From JAOAGA01 sp964540515 (lineage in GTDB: Bacteria; CALINM01), in the NCBI GenBank assembly GCA_964540515.1, contig CAZIMS010000006.1:62001-126000 (forward strand): 64,000 bases of DNA, given 5' to 3'. Every line of letters begins with the position of its first letter. The stretch's first letter is position 1. The notes under the pieces were generated by a model. The model was given only the letters and a program-made list of their open reading frames with translations. It made no database searches and was not told the DNA's origin. This document shows positions 34,728-44,079 of this stretch, in pieces. Made by a program: the position numbers and the translations under genes.

Positions 34728-35863
34728 GACAGAATCTCTCTTGCTATTACAATCCTTTGCACTTCCGATGTACCCTCATAAATAGTTGTTACCTTTATAT
34801 CTCTCAAATATCTCTCTACTGGATATTCTTTGCTATAACCATAGCCACCAAGTATCTGAACGGCCTTTATACACACCTTATTAGCTACCTCTGAGGCATA
34901 CAGCTTTGCCATTGAGCCCTCTTTTGTATAGGGGAGTCCTTTTTCTTTAAATAAGGCCGCCCTTAAAACAAGCATTTTTGCTGCATCAAGCTCGGTGTAA
35001 CAATCGGCAAGCATAAACTGAATAGCCTGTAGTTCAGAAATTGGCTTTCCAAACTGCACCCTTTCTTTTGCAAATTTTTTTGCATAATCTATTGCTGCAT
35101 AGCCAACACCTAAAGATAAAGAGGCGATACCAATTCTTCCACCTGCTAACTCCATAAGAGCTATTTTATAACCATCTCCTTCAACACCAAGTAAATGATC
35201 TTCTGGCACAAAACAATCTACAAGAGCTACTTCGTTAGTAGGAGAAGCACATTGTCCCATCTTTTCTTCTTTCTTTCCTATAAATAAACCTTTAGTCCCT
35301 GAGGGCACTAAAAAGGCTGATATGCCCTTTTTCCCTTTTGTTTTGTCTGTTATTGCCCAGACAACAAATACACCTGCTACTTCTGCGCTAGTAATGAATA
35401 TTTTAGAGCCATTTAGAATATATCCACCATCAACCTTCTCAGCCCTTGTTTGTATGGCCCCTGCATCAGATCCAGCGTTTGGCTCTGTTAAACAAAAAGC
35501 CCCTGCTAAATACTCTCCTGAACATAGTGGGGGTAAATATTTCTTTTTAATCTCTTCTTTAGCAAACTCTTGTATAACTTCTGCTACCATATTAGTAACT
35601 GACATAGTAACAGCCACTGATGCGCTTGCTTTAGCTATCTCTGTAACAGAAAGCGAGTAGGCTACCGTTCCTACTGGAAAACCACCATACTCTTCTTTTA
35701 TATTCATACCCATAAATCCAAGCTCTGCCATTTTTCTAATAATCTTTTCAGGAAACCTATGTCCTTCTTCAAACTCATTAATCACAGGGGCGATCTCATT
35801 CTCAGCAAACTTCTGAGCAGTTGAGCGAATCATCTCTTGTTCTTTTGTTAAATTAAAATTCAT
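34724..35863 (-). CDS. Acyl-CoA dehydrogenase
   Basis: 379-residue flavoprotein with FCLTEPNAGSDAGA, IFITSAEVAGVFVV, GGYGYSKEYPVERYLRD and catalytic glutamate in IYEGTSEVQRIVI. It is similar in length and motifs to the enzyme at 37683-38822 but clearly diverged, so the array holds paralogues probably with different chain or branch preference. It lies 34 bases after etfA and is coupled by a four-base overlap to cobO. Confidence 0.93.
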   Translation of the reverse strand: MNFNLTKEQEMIRSTAQKFAENEIAPVINEFEEGHRFPEKIIRKMAELGFMGMNIKEEYGGFPVGTVAYSLSVTEIAKASASVAVTMSVTNMVAEVIQEFAKEEIKKKYLPPLCSGEYLAGAFCLTEPNAGSDAGAIQTRAEKVDGGYILNGSKIFITSAEVAGVFVVWAITDKTKGKKGISAFLVPSGTKGLFIGKKEEKMGQCASPTNEVALVDCFVPEDHLLGVEGDGYKIALMELAGGRIGIASLSLGVGYAAIDYAKKFAKERVQFGKPISELQAIQFMLADCYTELDAAKMLVLRAALFKEKGLPYTKEGSMAKLYASEVANKVCIKAVQILGGYGYSKEYPVERYLRDIKVTTIYEGTSEVQRIVIAREILS

Positions 35864-35897
35864 CTTTTCTTTCTCCCTTTCTTGTTGAGCACTACTT

Positions 35898-36887
35898 TTA
35901 CTTAACTAATCTTTTTTTTATCTCTTCTGTAAATTTAGGTAAAAAGTTAAGGGCATCATCAACAACTCCATAAGTTGCTACCTTAAAGATTGGTGCTTCT
36001 GAATCTTTATTAACGGCAACTATGATATCAGATGTTCTCATACCTGCTAAATGCTGGATTGCTCCAGATATACCGAAGGCCAGATAAATTTTTGGTTTAA
36101 CTGTTTTTCCTGTTTGACCTACTTGATGGTCATAAGATATCCATCCAGCGTCCACTACTGCTCTACTTGCACCTACTGCGCCACCTAAGGCATCAGCAAG
36201 GTCCTGAAGCAGTTTAAAGTTTTCTGGTTGTCCTATCCCTCTACCCCCTGATACTATAAAATCAGCATCTTGAAGACTAATCTTGCCTGTCTCTTTAATA
36301 ATCTCAAGGACTCTAACAGATGTATCTTCCTCTTTAGCTTCGTAGTTCAAAGTAATATACTCTCCTTGTTTTCCCTCTGACCTTTCTGGTACTGGAAATG
36401 CCTTAGGTCTTACTGAAACAACTTTGATGTTATCCTGCAAAAATTTACCCCAGTATAAGAGATTACCTGCAAAACAGGGTCTTATAAAATGAAGGTCTCC
36501 ATCATTTTTTTCCACATCTATAACATCGGCTATAACACCACTTTTCAACTTAGCTCCTATATAAGGGGCTAAGTCTCTACCATTGGCTGTTCCTGGAATG
36601 AGAACATAGGCTGGGTTAATATTCTTAGCAAGTTCAACTATCGCTTTAGAAAAAACTTGAGTTCTATAATTTTTAAATGATGCTGACTTGGCAGAGTATA
36701 TCTTCTCATAGCCATAGGCAAAAAGCTCATCTTTATACCTATCTGGTTCATCTGAAAACAGTACACAGCTTATTGTATCGGCACCACCAAAGTCTTTAAT
36801 CTTTTTGGCAAGGCTCAATACCTCAAGAGAGCTTTTTTTAATCTGATTCTCATCTATCTCTATAAAACAAATTATTTCTTTAGTCAT
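35898..36887 (-). CDS. etfA: Electron transfer flavoprotein alpha subunit
   Basis: 329 residues. The C-terminal FAD-binding domain carries GGRGIGQPENFKLL, ASRAVVDAGWISYDHQVGQT and GISGAIQHLAGM. With EtfB it takes electrons from the acyl-CoA dehydrogenases and delivers them to a quinone reductase or, in some anaerobes, to a bifurcating complex. Nine bases after etfB. No ETF:quinone oxidoreductase (etfD/fixC) gene is in this window, so the acceptor is unknown. Confidence 0.96.
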   Translation of the reverse strand: MTKEIICFIEIDENQIKKSSLEVLSLAKKIKDFGGADTISCVLFSDEPDRYKDELFAYGYEKIYSAKSASFKNYRTQVFSKAIVELAKNINPAYVLIPGTANGRDLAPYIGAKLKSGVIADVIDVEKNDGDLHFIRPCFAGNLLYWGKFLQDNIKVVSVRPKAFPVPERSEGKQGEYITLNYEAKEEDTSVRVLEIIKETGKISLQDADFIVSGGRGIGQPENFKLLQDLADALGGAVGASRAVVDAGWISYDHQVGQTGKTVKPKIYLAFGISGAIQHLAGMRTSDIIVAVNKDSEAPIFKVATYGVVDDALNFLPKFTEEIKKRLVK

Positions 36888-36896
36888 ATTATCCTC

Positions 36897-37673
36897 CTAA
36901 AAAACTTTTTGGGTGAAAAGTCTATCTATTAAAGCAGAAACTGTTTCTTCCGTGGAGCCCGACAATATCTCCCCTGCTTGTCTTGGAGGTGGCGGGGAAA
37001 CTTTCACCATAGCCTCAGCAGAGGCAATATCACCCATCCCCAGATCTGATTTAGTTAAAACAGGAATTGGCACTTTTGAGGCCTTCCTCAATCCTATAAG
37101 AGATGGATAACGAGGTTTGTTTATATCTTTAACCACAGTTATAAGAGACGGTAAAGCAGCAGATAAAACCTCCTTACCACCCTCAAGCAATCTCTCAACA
37201 ATAATCCTTTTTTCATTAAGATTAATATCTTTAACCTTTGATACATAGGTTAAAACGGGGATATCAAGAAAAGCTGCAACCTGCGGCCCTACATGGGCAG
37301 TATCACCACCTAAAGCCAACTTACCAGCAATAATTAGATCTGCACCGCCAATCTTTTCTATTGCCTTAGCAAGGGCTTCACTCGTTACAAGTGTATCACA
37401 ACCTTTAAAAGCTGTATCCATTATATGGTAAACTTGATCCGCTCCCATTGCCAAGGCGGTCCTTAAAACCTCTTGAGCATTTTCATCTCCCATGGTTATT
37501 ATTACAACTTCCCCTCCAAGCTTCTCTTTCCACTGAAGACACTCTTCAATTACAAACTCATCAAAGGGATTAAGTATCTTTGGAACACCATCTAATTTTA
37601 ATTCTGGACCTTGATTTTGTGGCTTTATCTCTGCAGGATCATAGACCTGCTTAATTAATCCTATAAAACGCAT
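36897..37673 (-). CDS. etfB: Electron transfer flavoprotein beta subunit
   Basis: 258 residues, usual for EtfB. Nucleotide-binding (AMP or second FAD) features include ALAMGADQVYHI, LIIAGKLALGGDTAHVGP and the C-terminal signature PRYPSLIGLRKASK. The slot between acyl-CoA dehydrogenase (bcd-like) and etfA follows the classic clostridial order bcd-etfB-etfA. Whether this Etf bifurcates electrons cannot be decided by eye. Confidence 0.96.
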   Translation of the reverse strand: MRFIGLIKQVYDPAEIKPQNQGPELKLDGVPKILNPFDEFVIEECLQWKEKLGGEVVIITMGDENAQEVLRTALAMGADQVYHIMDTAFKGCDTLVTSEALAKAIEKIGGADLIIAGKLALGGDTAHVGPQVAAFLDIPVLTYVSKVKDINLNEKRIIVERLLEGGKEVLSAALPSLITVVKDINKPRYPSLIGLRKASKVPIPVLTKSDLGMGDIASAEAMVKVSPPPPRQAGEILSGSTEETVSALIDRLFTQKVF

Positions 37674-37682
37674 AATAACCTC

Positions 37683-38822
37683 CTATCTTAAAATTTGATT
37701 TGCGATAACGAGTCTTTGTATCTCTGATGTTCCCTCATAAATCTCTGTAATTTTTGCATCTCTAAAAAATCTTTCTACAGGATACTCTTTGCTATAGCCA
37801 TAGCCACCATGTACTTGAATAGCCTTTGTTGTAGCCCTCATTGCCACTTCTGAAGAATATACTTTAGCCATAGAGGACTCTTTGGAAAATGGTTGACCAG
37901 CATCTTTTAAAAAAGCTGCCCTTCTCGTAAGAAGCCTTGCAGCATCAATTTCTGTAGCCATATCAGCTAACATCCATTGAATCGCTTGAAACTCTGCTAT
38001 GGGTCTTCCAAACTGGACTCTCTCCTTTGCAAATTTAACAGCCTCTTCAAAGGCACCCCTTGCTATTCCCACAGCCTGTGCTGCTATACCAATTCTTCCA
38101 CAATCAAGGGTGTACATAGCAATCTTAAAGCCATCACCTTCTTTACCGAGTAACTGATTAGCTGGTATTTTAACATCCTGAAGAACAAGCTCAGCCGTAC
38201 CTGAAGCATTAATACCCAGTTTGTGTTCAACTTTACCTACAGAAAAGCCTGGGGTTCCTTTTTCCACTATAAAACAAGAAATTCCTTTATGTTTAAGACT
38301 TTTATTAGTAGAAGCAAATATAAGTGCTATATCTGCATGAGTGGCATTGGTTATAAAAATTTTGCTACCGTTTAATATGTAATAATCTCCATCTTTTACA
38401 GCAGTTGTCTGGATACCACCAGCATCAGAGCCAGCATTTGGCTCTGTGAGTCCAAAGCAACCTAGCTTTTTACCTGATGCTAGGGAAGTCAAAAATTTTT
38501 GCTTCTGCTCTTCATCGCCAAATTTTAAGAGAGGTGCACAAACGAGAGAATTATTAACCGACATAATAACTGATGAGCTCCCACAGTATCTTGCTATCTC
38601 TTCTATTGCGATTACGTAACATACATAACCTAAATTAGCTCCACCATACTCTTCTGGTATATCAACACCCATTAAGCCTAGTTCTCCCATTTTCTTTACC
38701 AGTTCAACAGGAAACTCCCCTGTCTCGTCCAATTTTGCAGCAATAGGCTTAACCTCTTTCTCAGCAAAATTTCTTGCCATCTCCTGCATCATTCTCTCTT
38801 CTTCATTGAGTAAGAAATCCAT
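37683..38822 (-). CDS. Short-chain (butyryl-CoA type) acyl-CoA dehydrogenase
   Basis: 379 residues with FGLTEPNAGSDAGG, IFITNATHADIALI, QVHGGYGYSKEYPVER and catalytic glutamate in EIYEGTSEIQRLVIA. The bcd-like sequence and its place nine bases before etfBA and downstream of crotonase and hbd genes make it the best candidate for the C4 step of beta-oxidation. It could also work on other short chains. Confidence 0.93.
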   Translation of the reverse strand: MDFLLNEEERMMQEMARNFAEKEVKPIAAKLDETGEFPVELVKKMGELGLMGVDIPEEYGGANLGYVCYVIAIEEIARYCGSSSVIMSVNNSLVCAPLLKFGDEEQKQKFLTSLASGKKLGCFGLTEPNAGSDAGGIQTTAVKDGDYYILNGSKIFITNATHADIALIFASTNKSLKHKGISCFIVEKGTPGFSVGKVEHKLGINASGTAELVLQDVKIPANQLLGKEGDGFKIAMYTLDCGRIGIAAQAVGIARGAFEEAVKFAKERVQFGRPIAEFQAIQWMLADMATEIDAARLLTRRAAFLKDAGQPFSKESSMAKVYSSEVAMRATTKAIQVHGGYGYSKEYPVERFFRDAKITEIYEGTSEIQRLVIANQILR

Positions 38823-38897
38823 AAAATTCCTCCTACTTTTATAGGTTAATATTTATTGAAATTAGGTCTTACAAATCACATTTTGTTCATTAGAGCT

Positions 38898-39680
38898 CTA
38901 CCTTCCCTTAAAATCCACCTTTTTCTTTTCTAAAAAGGCCTTCATACCTTCTTTTTGATCTTCTGTGGCAAAACAGAGTGAGAAATAATCTGCCTCAACT
39001 TTTAAACCTCTTTTTATATCAACATTTGTTGCCATCTCAATCAACTCTTTTGCAAGTTTTACTGCATAGGGTGCTTTAGTGGCAATTTTTTTTGCAATAT
39101 TTAAAGTTTCCTCCATCAACTTTTCTGGTTCTACCACTTTATTTACAAGTCCTATATCAAGAGCACTACAGGCATCAATCATCTCTCCACTTAGAATGAG
39201 CTCCTTTGCTTTTGCAGGACCAACCCTTTCAGTAAGTCTCTGGGTTCCACCAAAACCTGGAAAAACACCAAGCCCTACCTCTGGCAAACCAAACTTAGCA
39301 CTATTTGAAGCATAAATAAAATCACAGGCGAGTGCTATCTCAGAACCACCACCAAGGGCATAGCCATTAACAGCTGCAATTACAGGAAATGGTGCAGTTT
39401 CTATAGTATTCATTAATTTATGCCCCCTGCTTGCAAACTCTTTGGCCTCTAAAACAGTCATATTTGCCATCTCAGAAATATCAGCACCGGCAACAAAGGC
39501 TTTATTACCTGCACCTGTTAGGATTGCACATCTTACAAGACCATCTGAAACAAGCCCTTCAAACAGGCAGGTAAGCTCTAAGATTGTCTCTGTATTTAGT
39601 GCGTTTAGCTTCGCCTCTCTATTTATAGTAATAATAGCTATATTTTCTTTTTCCTCTACAAGTACATTTTTAAAATCCAT
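38898..39680 (-). CDS. Enoyl-CoA hydratase (crotonase)
   Basis: 260-residue crotonase-fold hydratase. Oxyanion-hole residues lie in AFVAGADISEMANM and AVNGYALGGGSEIALACD; the two catalytic glutamates are in GSEIALA and LPEVGLGVFPGFGGT, as in authentic enoyl-CoA hydratases. Hydrates 2-enoyl-CoA to 3-hydroxyacyl-CoA, the substrate of the dehydrogenase encoded just upstream in the array. Gaps of 63 and 75 bases on either side hold ribosome sites and a small hairpin only. Confidence 0.94.
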   Translation of the reverse strand: MDFKNVLVEEKENIAIITINREAKLNALNTETILELTCLFEGLVSDGLVRCAILTGAGNKAFVAGADISEMANMTVLEAKEFASRGHKLMNTIETAPFPVIAAVNGYALGGGSEIALACDFIYASNSAKFGLPEVGLGVFPGFGGTQRLTERVGPAKAKELILSGEMIDACSALDIGLVNKVVEPEKLMEETLNIAKKIATKAPYAVKLAKELIEMATNVDIKRGLKVEADYFSLCFATEDQKEGMKAFLEKKKVDFKGR

Positions 39681-39728
39681 AACGGCCTCCTTTTAGAGCA
39701 AATAAATTCTATATTACTCTCTACACCC

Positions 39729-39747
39729 ATAGGTTATGAAAACCTAT
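39729..39747 (-). other. Small hairpin at the hbd stop codon
   Basis: ATAGGTT (39729-39735) and AACCTAT (39741-39747) form a perfect seven-base stem with a five-base loop covering the last codon and stop of hbd. No U-tract follows. It may mark a processing or partial termination point before the crotonase gene. Confidence 0.35.
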
Positions 39748-40598
39748 TTATTGTAATCATAAAATCCTCTTCCCACCTTTCTGCCTAAAAGCCCTGCATC
39801 GACATATTTTTTAAGAAGTGGGCAAGGTCTATATTTAGGATCTCCAAGACCATCATATAAGACATTTAGAATAGCAAGACAGGTATCTAGACCAATTAAA
39901 TCTGCCAGTTCCAGCGGACCCATAGGATGATTCATGCCTAATTTCATTACAGTATCAATGCTTTCTTTCGTACCAACGCCCTCATATAAAGCATAAACAG
40001 CCTCATTAATCATGGGAAGCAGTATCCTGTTGGAGATAAATCCCGGATAATCATTTGCTTCTGCAGGAGTTTTCCCCATCTTTACTGACAGATCCCACAC
40101 TATTTTAAAGGTCTCTTCTGATGTAAGTAGACCTTTTATGACCTCAACCAGCTTCATTACTGGCACAGGGTTCATAAAATGCATACCTATAACTTTGTCT
40201 GGTCTTTTAGTAACTGCGGCAATCTTAGTAATTGATATGGAAGAGGTATTTGAAGCAAGAATGACCTCTTTTTTTGTTATCTCATCTAACTTTCTAAAAA
40301 GCTCTAACTTTAACTGTACATTCTCTGTAGCTGCCTCAACAACAATATCTGCATCTCTAAAATCTTCTAACTTATCAGTGCCTTTTATCCTACCCATTAC
40401 AGCATTTTTATCATCTTCCGAAAGTTTCCCCTTTTCAACAGCCCTTGCAAGATTTTTCTCAATATTGCTAATACCTCTTTTAACAAAATCCATATTTATA
40501 TCATTCAATACTACCTCATAACCTGTTTGTGCTGCCACTTGAGCAATACCTGAACCCATCTGCCCTGCACCTACTACACCAAAAACTTTTATATTCAT
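39744..40598 (-). CDS. hbd: 3-hydroxybutyryl-CoA dehydrogenase
   Basis: 284-residue NAD-dependent 3-hydroxyacyl-CoA dehydrogenase. The Rossmann motif is GAGQMGSGIA (10-19); the catalytic His-Glu pair lies in IGMHFMNPVPVMKLVEVI, and NRILLPMINEAVYAL plus MNHPMGPLELADLIGLD form the C-terminal helical domain. Oxidises the 3-hydroxyacyl-CoA made by the crotonase and feeds the thiolases encoded upstream in the array. AGGAGG-type ribosome site precedes the ATG. Confidence 0.95.
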   Translation of the reverse strand: MNIKVFGVVGAGQMGSGIAQVAAQTGYEVVLNDINMDFVKRGISNIEKNLARAVEKGKLSEDDKNAVMGRIKGTDKLEDFRDADIVVEAATENVQLKLELFRKLDEITKKEVILASNTSSISITKIAAVTKRPDKVIGMHFMNPVPVMKLVEVIKGLLTSEETFKIVWDLSVKMGKTPAEANDYPGFISNRILLPMINEAVYALYEGVGTKESIDTVMKLGMNHPMGPLELADLIGLDTCLAILNVLYDGLGDPKYRPCPLLKKYVDAGLLGRKVGRGFYDYNK

Positions 40599-40608
40599 AA
40601 TCCCCTCC

Positions 40609-41640
40609 TTAAAAATATTTTCTTAAATTCTTTACATACTCCTCTGGAGATTGTGTATGTACATCATCTCCCACAAACATCGGATCAAACCATGTATCAA
40701 AATTAGAATACAAAGATTTAAGAGCCGGTCTCGCACAAAGCCTAATCTGGGCGTAAAAACTGTCATTTACTCCAATCTCTGGTGACGAGAGAAGAGCAAA
40801 GGTAAAAGTATTGCCTTCATCCTCGTAAAAAGAAAGAACCTTTGAAATTCCAATAGCCATGCTCTCAAGATCCTTATCTGTAAAGTCATAGAGACTGCTT
40901 TTACCTTCAACAATCCCCCATACTTCCTTCTGGTGTGAAGGAGCAAAAGGGACAACCCAATCAACAGTACCGATTTTTGATACAAACCTTTCCTTATTTT
41001 CTTTTTCTGTTCTAACTAATACTTTCCAGTAATTGTGACCATTTTCTTCAAAATATTTCTTGCTTAAATCTAACAATCTCCTTAATCCAGAGTACTCAAC
41101 TTGCCTTACGTGAACTTGCAAATGCGGATGAGGCACACTGGATCCGCCTGGATGTAAAAAGTTCATACCTAATATATGATTCTTGAAACCTATAACATTC
41201 TTTGCCCTTTCAATCACCTCTTTGCAAACTTTCAAAGAGTTGTAAAAATCAACCTCATTAAACTCTTTAGCGCTAAGACAATGCTTTTTTAAATTTATGA
41301 TACAAACACCGTCAATAATTGCCTTTGAAAATAAATTAGGCACACATAAACTATCGCCCTGCCGAAAAAAACCTTCTTTCACAAAATCCTTGGGGAATCT
41401 TGTACCACTTTTATTGGCTACACAAAAAGGACAGTTTGGTTTTGTTTTCTCTTCTAAATCTTTTATCAATTCAAAATCCTTTGAACCTAAAAAGGCCTTC
41501 GCCTTTTCTCCCAAAAAACCATTAATAGTTGCTACTACCTTCGTAAGGGGATCAACTCTATGCTCTATAACTTGGTTCATTGTAGTACCACCAAAGGATA
41601 TAAAATCAGTGGTCTCTTTTACAGAGTAAAACTCAATCAT
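40609..41640 (-). CDS. GalT/HIT-superfamily protein in the beta-oxidation array
   Basis: 343 residues resembling galactose-1-phosphate uridylyltransferases: an N-terminal zinc knuckle (NCPFCVANKSGTRFP) and a HIT-like active-site triad in GSSVPHPHLQVHVRQ, where GalT has HPHGQ. The second half (EVWGIVEGKSSLYDFTDKD) looks like the C-terminal GalT domain. No galactose genes are nearby; it lies flush between a thiolase and hbd, with its ribosome site GAGGGAG inside the thiolase end. Probably a nucleotidyl transferase or hydrolase of unknown substrate. An internal ATG at 41580 is an alternative start. Confidence 0.75.
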   Translation of the reverse strand: MIEFYSVKETTDFISFGGTTMNQVIEHRVDPLTKVVATINGFLGEKAKAFLGSKDFELIKDLEEKTKPNCPFCVANKSGTRFPKDFVKEGFFRQGDSLCVPNLFSKAIIDGVCIINLKKHCLSAKEFNEVDFYNSLKVCKEVIERAKNVIGFKNHILGMNFLHPGGSSVPHPHLQVHVRQVEYSGLRRLLDLSKKYFEENGHNYWKVLVRTEKENKERFVSKIGTVDWVVPFAPSHQKEVWGIVEGKSSLYDFTDKDLESMAIGISKVLSFYEDEGNTFTFALLSSPEIGVNDSFYAQIRLCARPALKSLYSNFDTWFDPMFVGDDVHTQSPEEYVKNLRKYF

Positions 41641-42819
41641 CTACTCCCTCTCTACAATCATTGCTATACCCATTCCACCACCTATACATAGGGTAGCTAG
41701 TCCATACCTTGAACCCCTTCTTTGCATCTCATAAAGTAATGTAGTCAAAATCCTCGTCCCTGATGCACCTATGGGATGGCCCAAAGCAATGGCACCACCA
41801 TTAACATTAGTAATATCTTTATTAAGACCTAACTCCTTTATTACTGTTAAAGCCTGAACAGCAAAAGCTTCATTTGCTTCAATTAGGTTTATATCTGAAA
41901 GTTTTAACCCTGCCTTAGCAAGAGTTTTATTAACTGCTCCAATAGGTCCACAACCCATTATCTTAGGATCTACCCCTGCCTCTCCATAGCTTCTTATATA
42001 TGCTAAAGGTTTTTTGCCTACTTTTTTTGCAAAGCTTTCACTTGCTAACACCACTGCTGATGCAGCATCATTAATACCTGATGCATTACCAGCAGTAACT
42101 GTCCCATCTTTTTTAAATGCTGGCTTTAAGGATGCCAATGACTCTATAGTTGTCCCAAATCTTGGATGTTCATCGGTATCAAAAAGCTTTTCTTCCTTTT
42201 TTGCTTTTATGATAACTGGAGTTATCTCTTCCTTAAATCTTCCTTCTTTAATTGCCTTTTCTGCCCTTCTTTGACTTTCCAAGGCAAACTCATCTTGCTC
42301 TTGACGTGATATATTGAATCTTTCTGCTAAATTTTCTGCAGTAATACCCATATGATAAAGATTAAAGGCATCGAGGAGCCCATCATTTATCATAGAATCT
42401 ATAGCTTCTACGTTTCCCATCCTTGCACCATACCTTGCCTGCATTAAAAGATAGGGAGCCCTACTCATACTTTCCATCCCGCCACAAAGGACAACATTTT
42501 TATCACCTGCCATAATTGCCTGAGCTCCTAATGAAACACTTTTAAGTCCAGATCCACATACTTTATTTACAGTATAGGCTGGGATTGATTCACTAAGTCC
42601 TGCAAAAATACTTGCCTGCCTAGCAGGATTTTGTCCTAAACCTGCCTGTAAGACACATCCCATAATAACTTCTTCAACATCTTTAGAATCTATGTTTGCT
42701 CTATTTATTGCCTCTTTAATAACAATGCTCCCTAATGTCTGAGCAGCTACATCTTTTAAAGAACCACTAAAGGTTCCTATTGGAGTCCTAACAGCACTAA
42801 GAATTGCTACCCTTTCCAT
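41641..42819 (-). CDS. Acetyl-CoA acetyltransferase (thiolase)
   Basis: 392-residue thiolase. The nucleophilic cysteine is in NKVCGSGLKSV, the second catalytic Cys in LATLCIGGGMGIA, and the histidine in GGAIALGHPIGASG. It can split acetoacetyl-CoA or 3-ketoacyl-CoA, closing the oxidation spiral. A second thiolase follows 75 bases upstream in the array; the pair may divide straight-chain and branched substrates. Zero bases separate it from the GalT-like gene. Confidence 0.95.
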   Translation of the reverse strand: MERVAILSAVRTPIGTFSGSLKDVAAQTLGSIVIKEAINRANIDSKDVEEVIMGCVLQAGLGQNPARQASIFAGLSESIPAYTVNKVCGSGLKSVSLGAQAIMAGDKNVVLCGGMESMSRAPYLLMQARYGARMGNVEAIDSMINDGLLDAFNLYHMGITAENLAERFNISRQEQDEFALESQRRAEKAIKEGRFKEEITPVIIKAKKEEKLFDTDEHPRFGTTIESLASLKPAFKKDGTVTAGNASGINDAASAVVLASESFAKKVGKKPLAYIRSYGEAGVDPKIMGCGPIGAVNKTLAKAGLKLSDINLIEANEAFAVQALTVIKELGLNKDITNVNGGAIALGHPIGASGTRILTTLLYEMQRRGSRYGLATLCIGGGMGIAMIVERE

Positions 42820-42894
42820 ATTTATCTCCTATTTTTTTATTTCTATAACTATTAAAATATCATTATCCTTTCTGCCTATAGACTGCACTAGGAA

Positions 42895-44076
42895 TTACAT
42901 TAAATTTTCTACAATCAAAGAAACTGCCTCACCACCACCTAAGCACAAGGAAGCCATGCCATACTTTCCACCCCTATCCCTTAAGGTATATAAAAGAGTT
43001 GTAAGTACTCTTGCGCCTGACGCACCTATTGGATGTCCCAATGAAATGGCGCTTCCTCTAACATTTACTTTTTCTGGATTAATATTTAGTTCCCTTACTA
43101 CAGCTATTGAAGAAGCAGCAAAGGCATCATTTATCTCATGAAAGGCTATATCTTTTTCTTCTAACCCTGCTTTTTTAAGGCATTTAGGAATACTTTTTAT
43201 TGGGGTAACAAGTACCCATAAAGGCTCCCATGCAGCAGCGCACTGGGCAACGACTCTTGCCATTGGTTTTAAACCTAATTCTTGTGCCTTCTCTTTGGAC
43301 ATAAGCACTAATGCAGAAGCACCATCACTTATTTTTGATGCATTTCCTGCTGTGACAGTTCCATTGCTACTAAAAGCAGGCTTTAGTGATCTTAGGCTAT
43401 CTAATGATGTATCCCTATATACCTCATCGACAATAAATTTTTTTGGTTCCCCTTTTTTTTGGGGCACTAAAACTTCGCATATCTCATCTTTAAAATATCC
43501 TTTTTCTATGCTTTCTTTAGCCCTTTGATAACTTAAGTAAGCATAATTATCCTGATCTTCTCTTGTGACATTATATTTTTTTGACACTTCATCAGCCGTA
43601 TTGCCCATATGCATATTGTGATAGGCTTCCCATAACCCATCTATTATCATTGCATCAAAAACTTGTGTGTTTCCCATTCTAGCACCACTTCTTAGCTTAT
43701 CGAGTAAGTAGGGTGCCCTTGTCATATTTTCCATTCCACCTGCTACAACAATATCTGCATCTTTACATTGTATTGCTTGAGCAGCTAACATAACCGCCTT
43801 AAGACCAGAACCACAGACTTTATTTATGGTAAAACATTCAACAGTATTAGGGAGGTCTGCCTTAAGTGCTGCCTGCCTTGCAGGGTTTTGTCCAAGACCT
43901 GCCTGTATAACGCACCCCATAATAGCTTCATCTACCATCTCTGGCTTAATGCCGGCTCTCTCTACAGCATTTTTTATAGCAATGCCACCAAGCTCTGTTG
44001 CAGTAAAAGACGAAAGGCTCCCCTCAAAAGAGCCAATTGCTGTTCTTACAGCACTTACTATCACAGCTTCTCTCAT
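42895..44076 (-). CDS. Acetyl-CoA acetyltransferase (second thiolase)
   Basis: 393-residue thiolase with nucleophile in NKVCGSGLKAV, general-base histidine in GSAISLGHPIGASG and second Cys in MASLCLGGGEAVS. Recognisably paralogous to the thiolase downstream but well diverged in the middle (for example AAWEPLWVLVTPIKSIP, where the paralogue has a conventional GVDPKIMGCGP segment). It is first after the MerR regulator, three bases away, so both share one promoter. Confidence 0.94.
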   Translation of the reverse strand: MREAVIVSAVRTAIGSFEGSLSSFTATELGGIAIKNAVERAGIKPEMVDEAIMGCVIQAGLGQNPARQAALKADLPNTVECFTINKVCGSGLKAVMLAAQAIQCKDADIVVAGGMENMTRAPYLLDKLRSGARMGNTQVFDAMIIDGLWEAYHNMHMGNTADEVSKKYNVTREDQDNYAYLSYQRAKESIEKGYFKDEICEVLVPQKKGEPKKFIVDEVYRDTSLDSLRSLKPAFSSNGTVTAGNASKISDGASALVLMSKEKAQELGLKPMARVVAQCAAAWEPLWVLVTPIKSIPKCLKKAGLEEKDIAFHEINDAFAASSIAVVRELNINPEKVNVRGSAISLGHPIGASGARVLTTLLYTLRDRGGKYGMASLCLGGGEAVSLIVENLM

Positions 44077-44079
44077 ATC

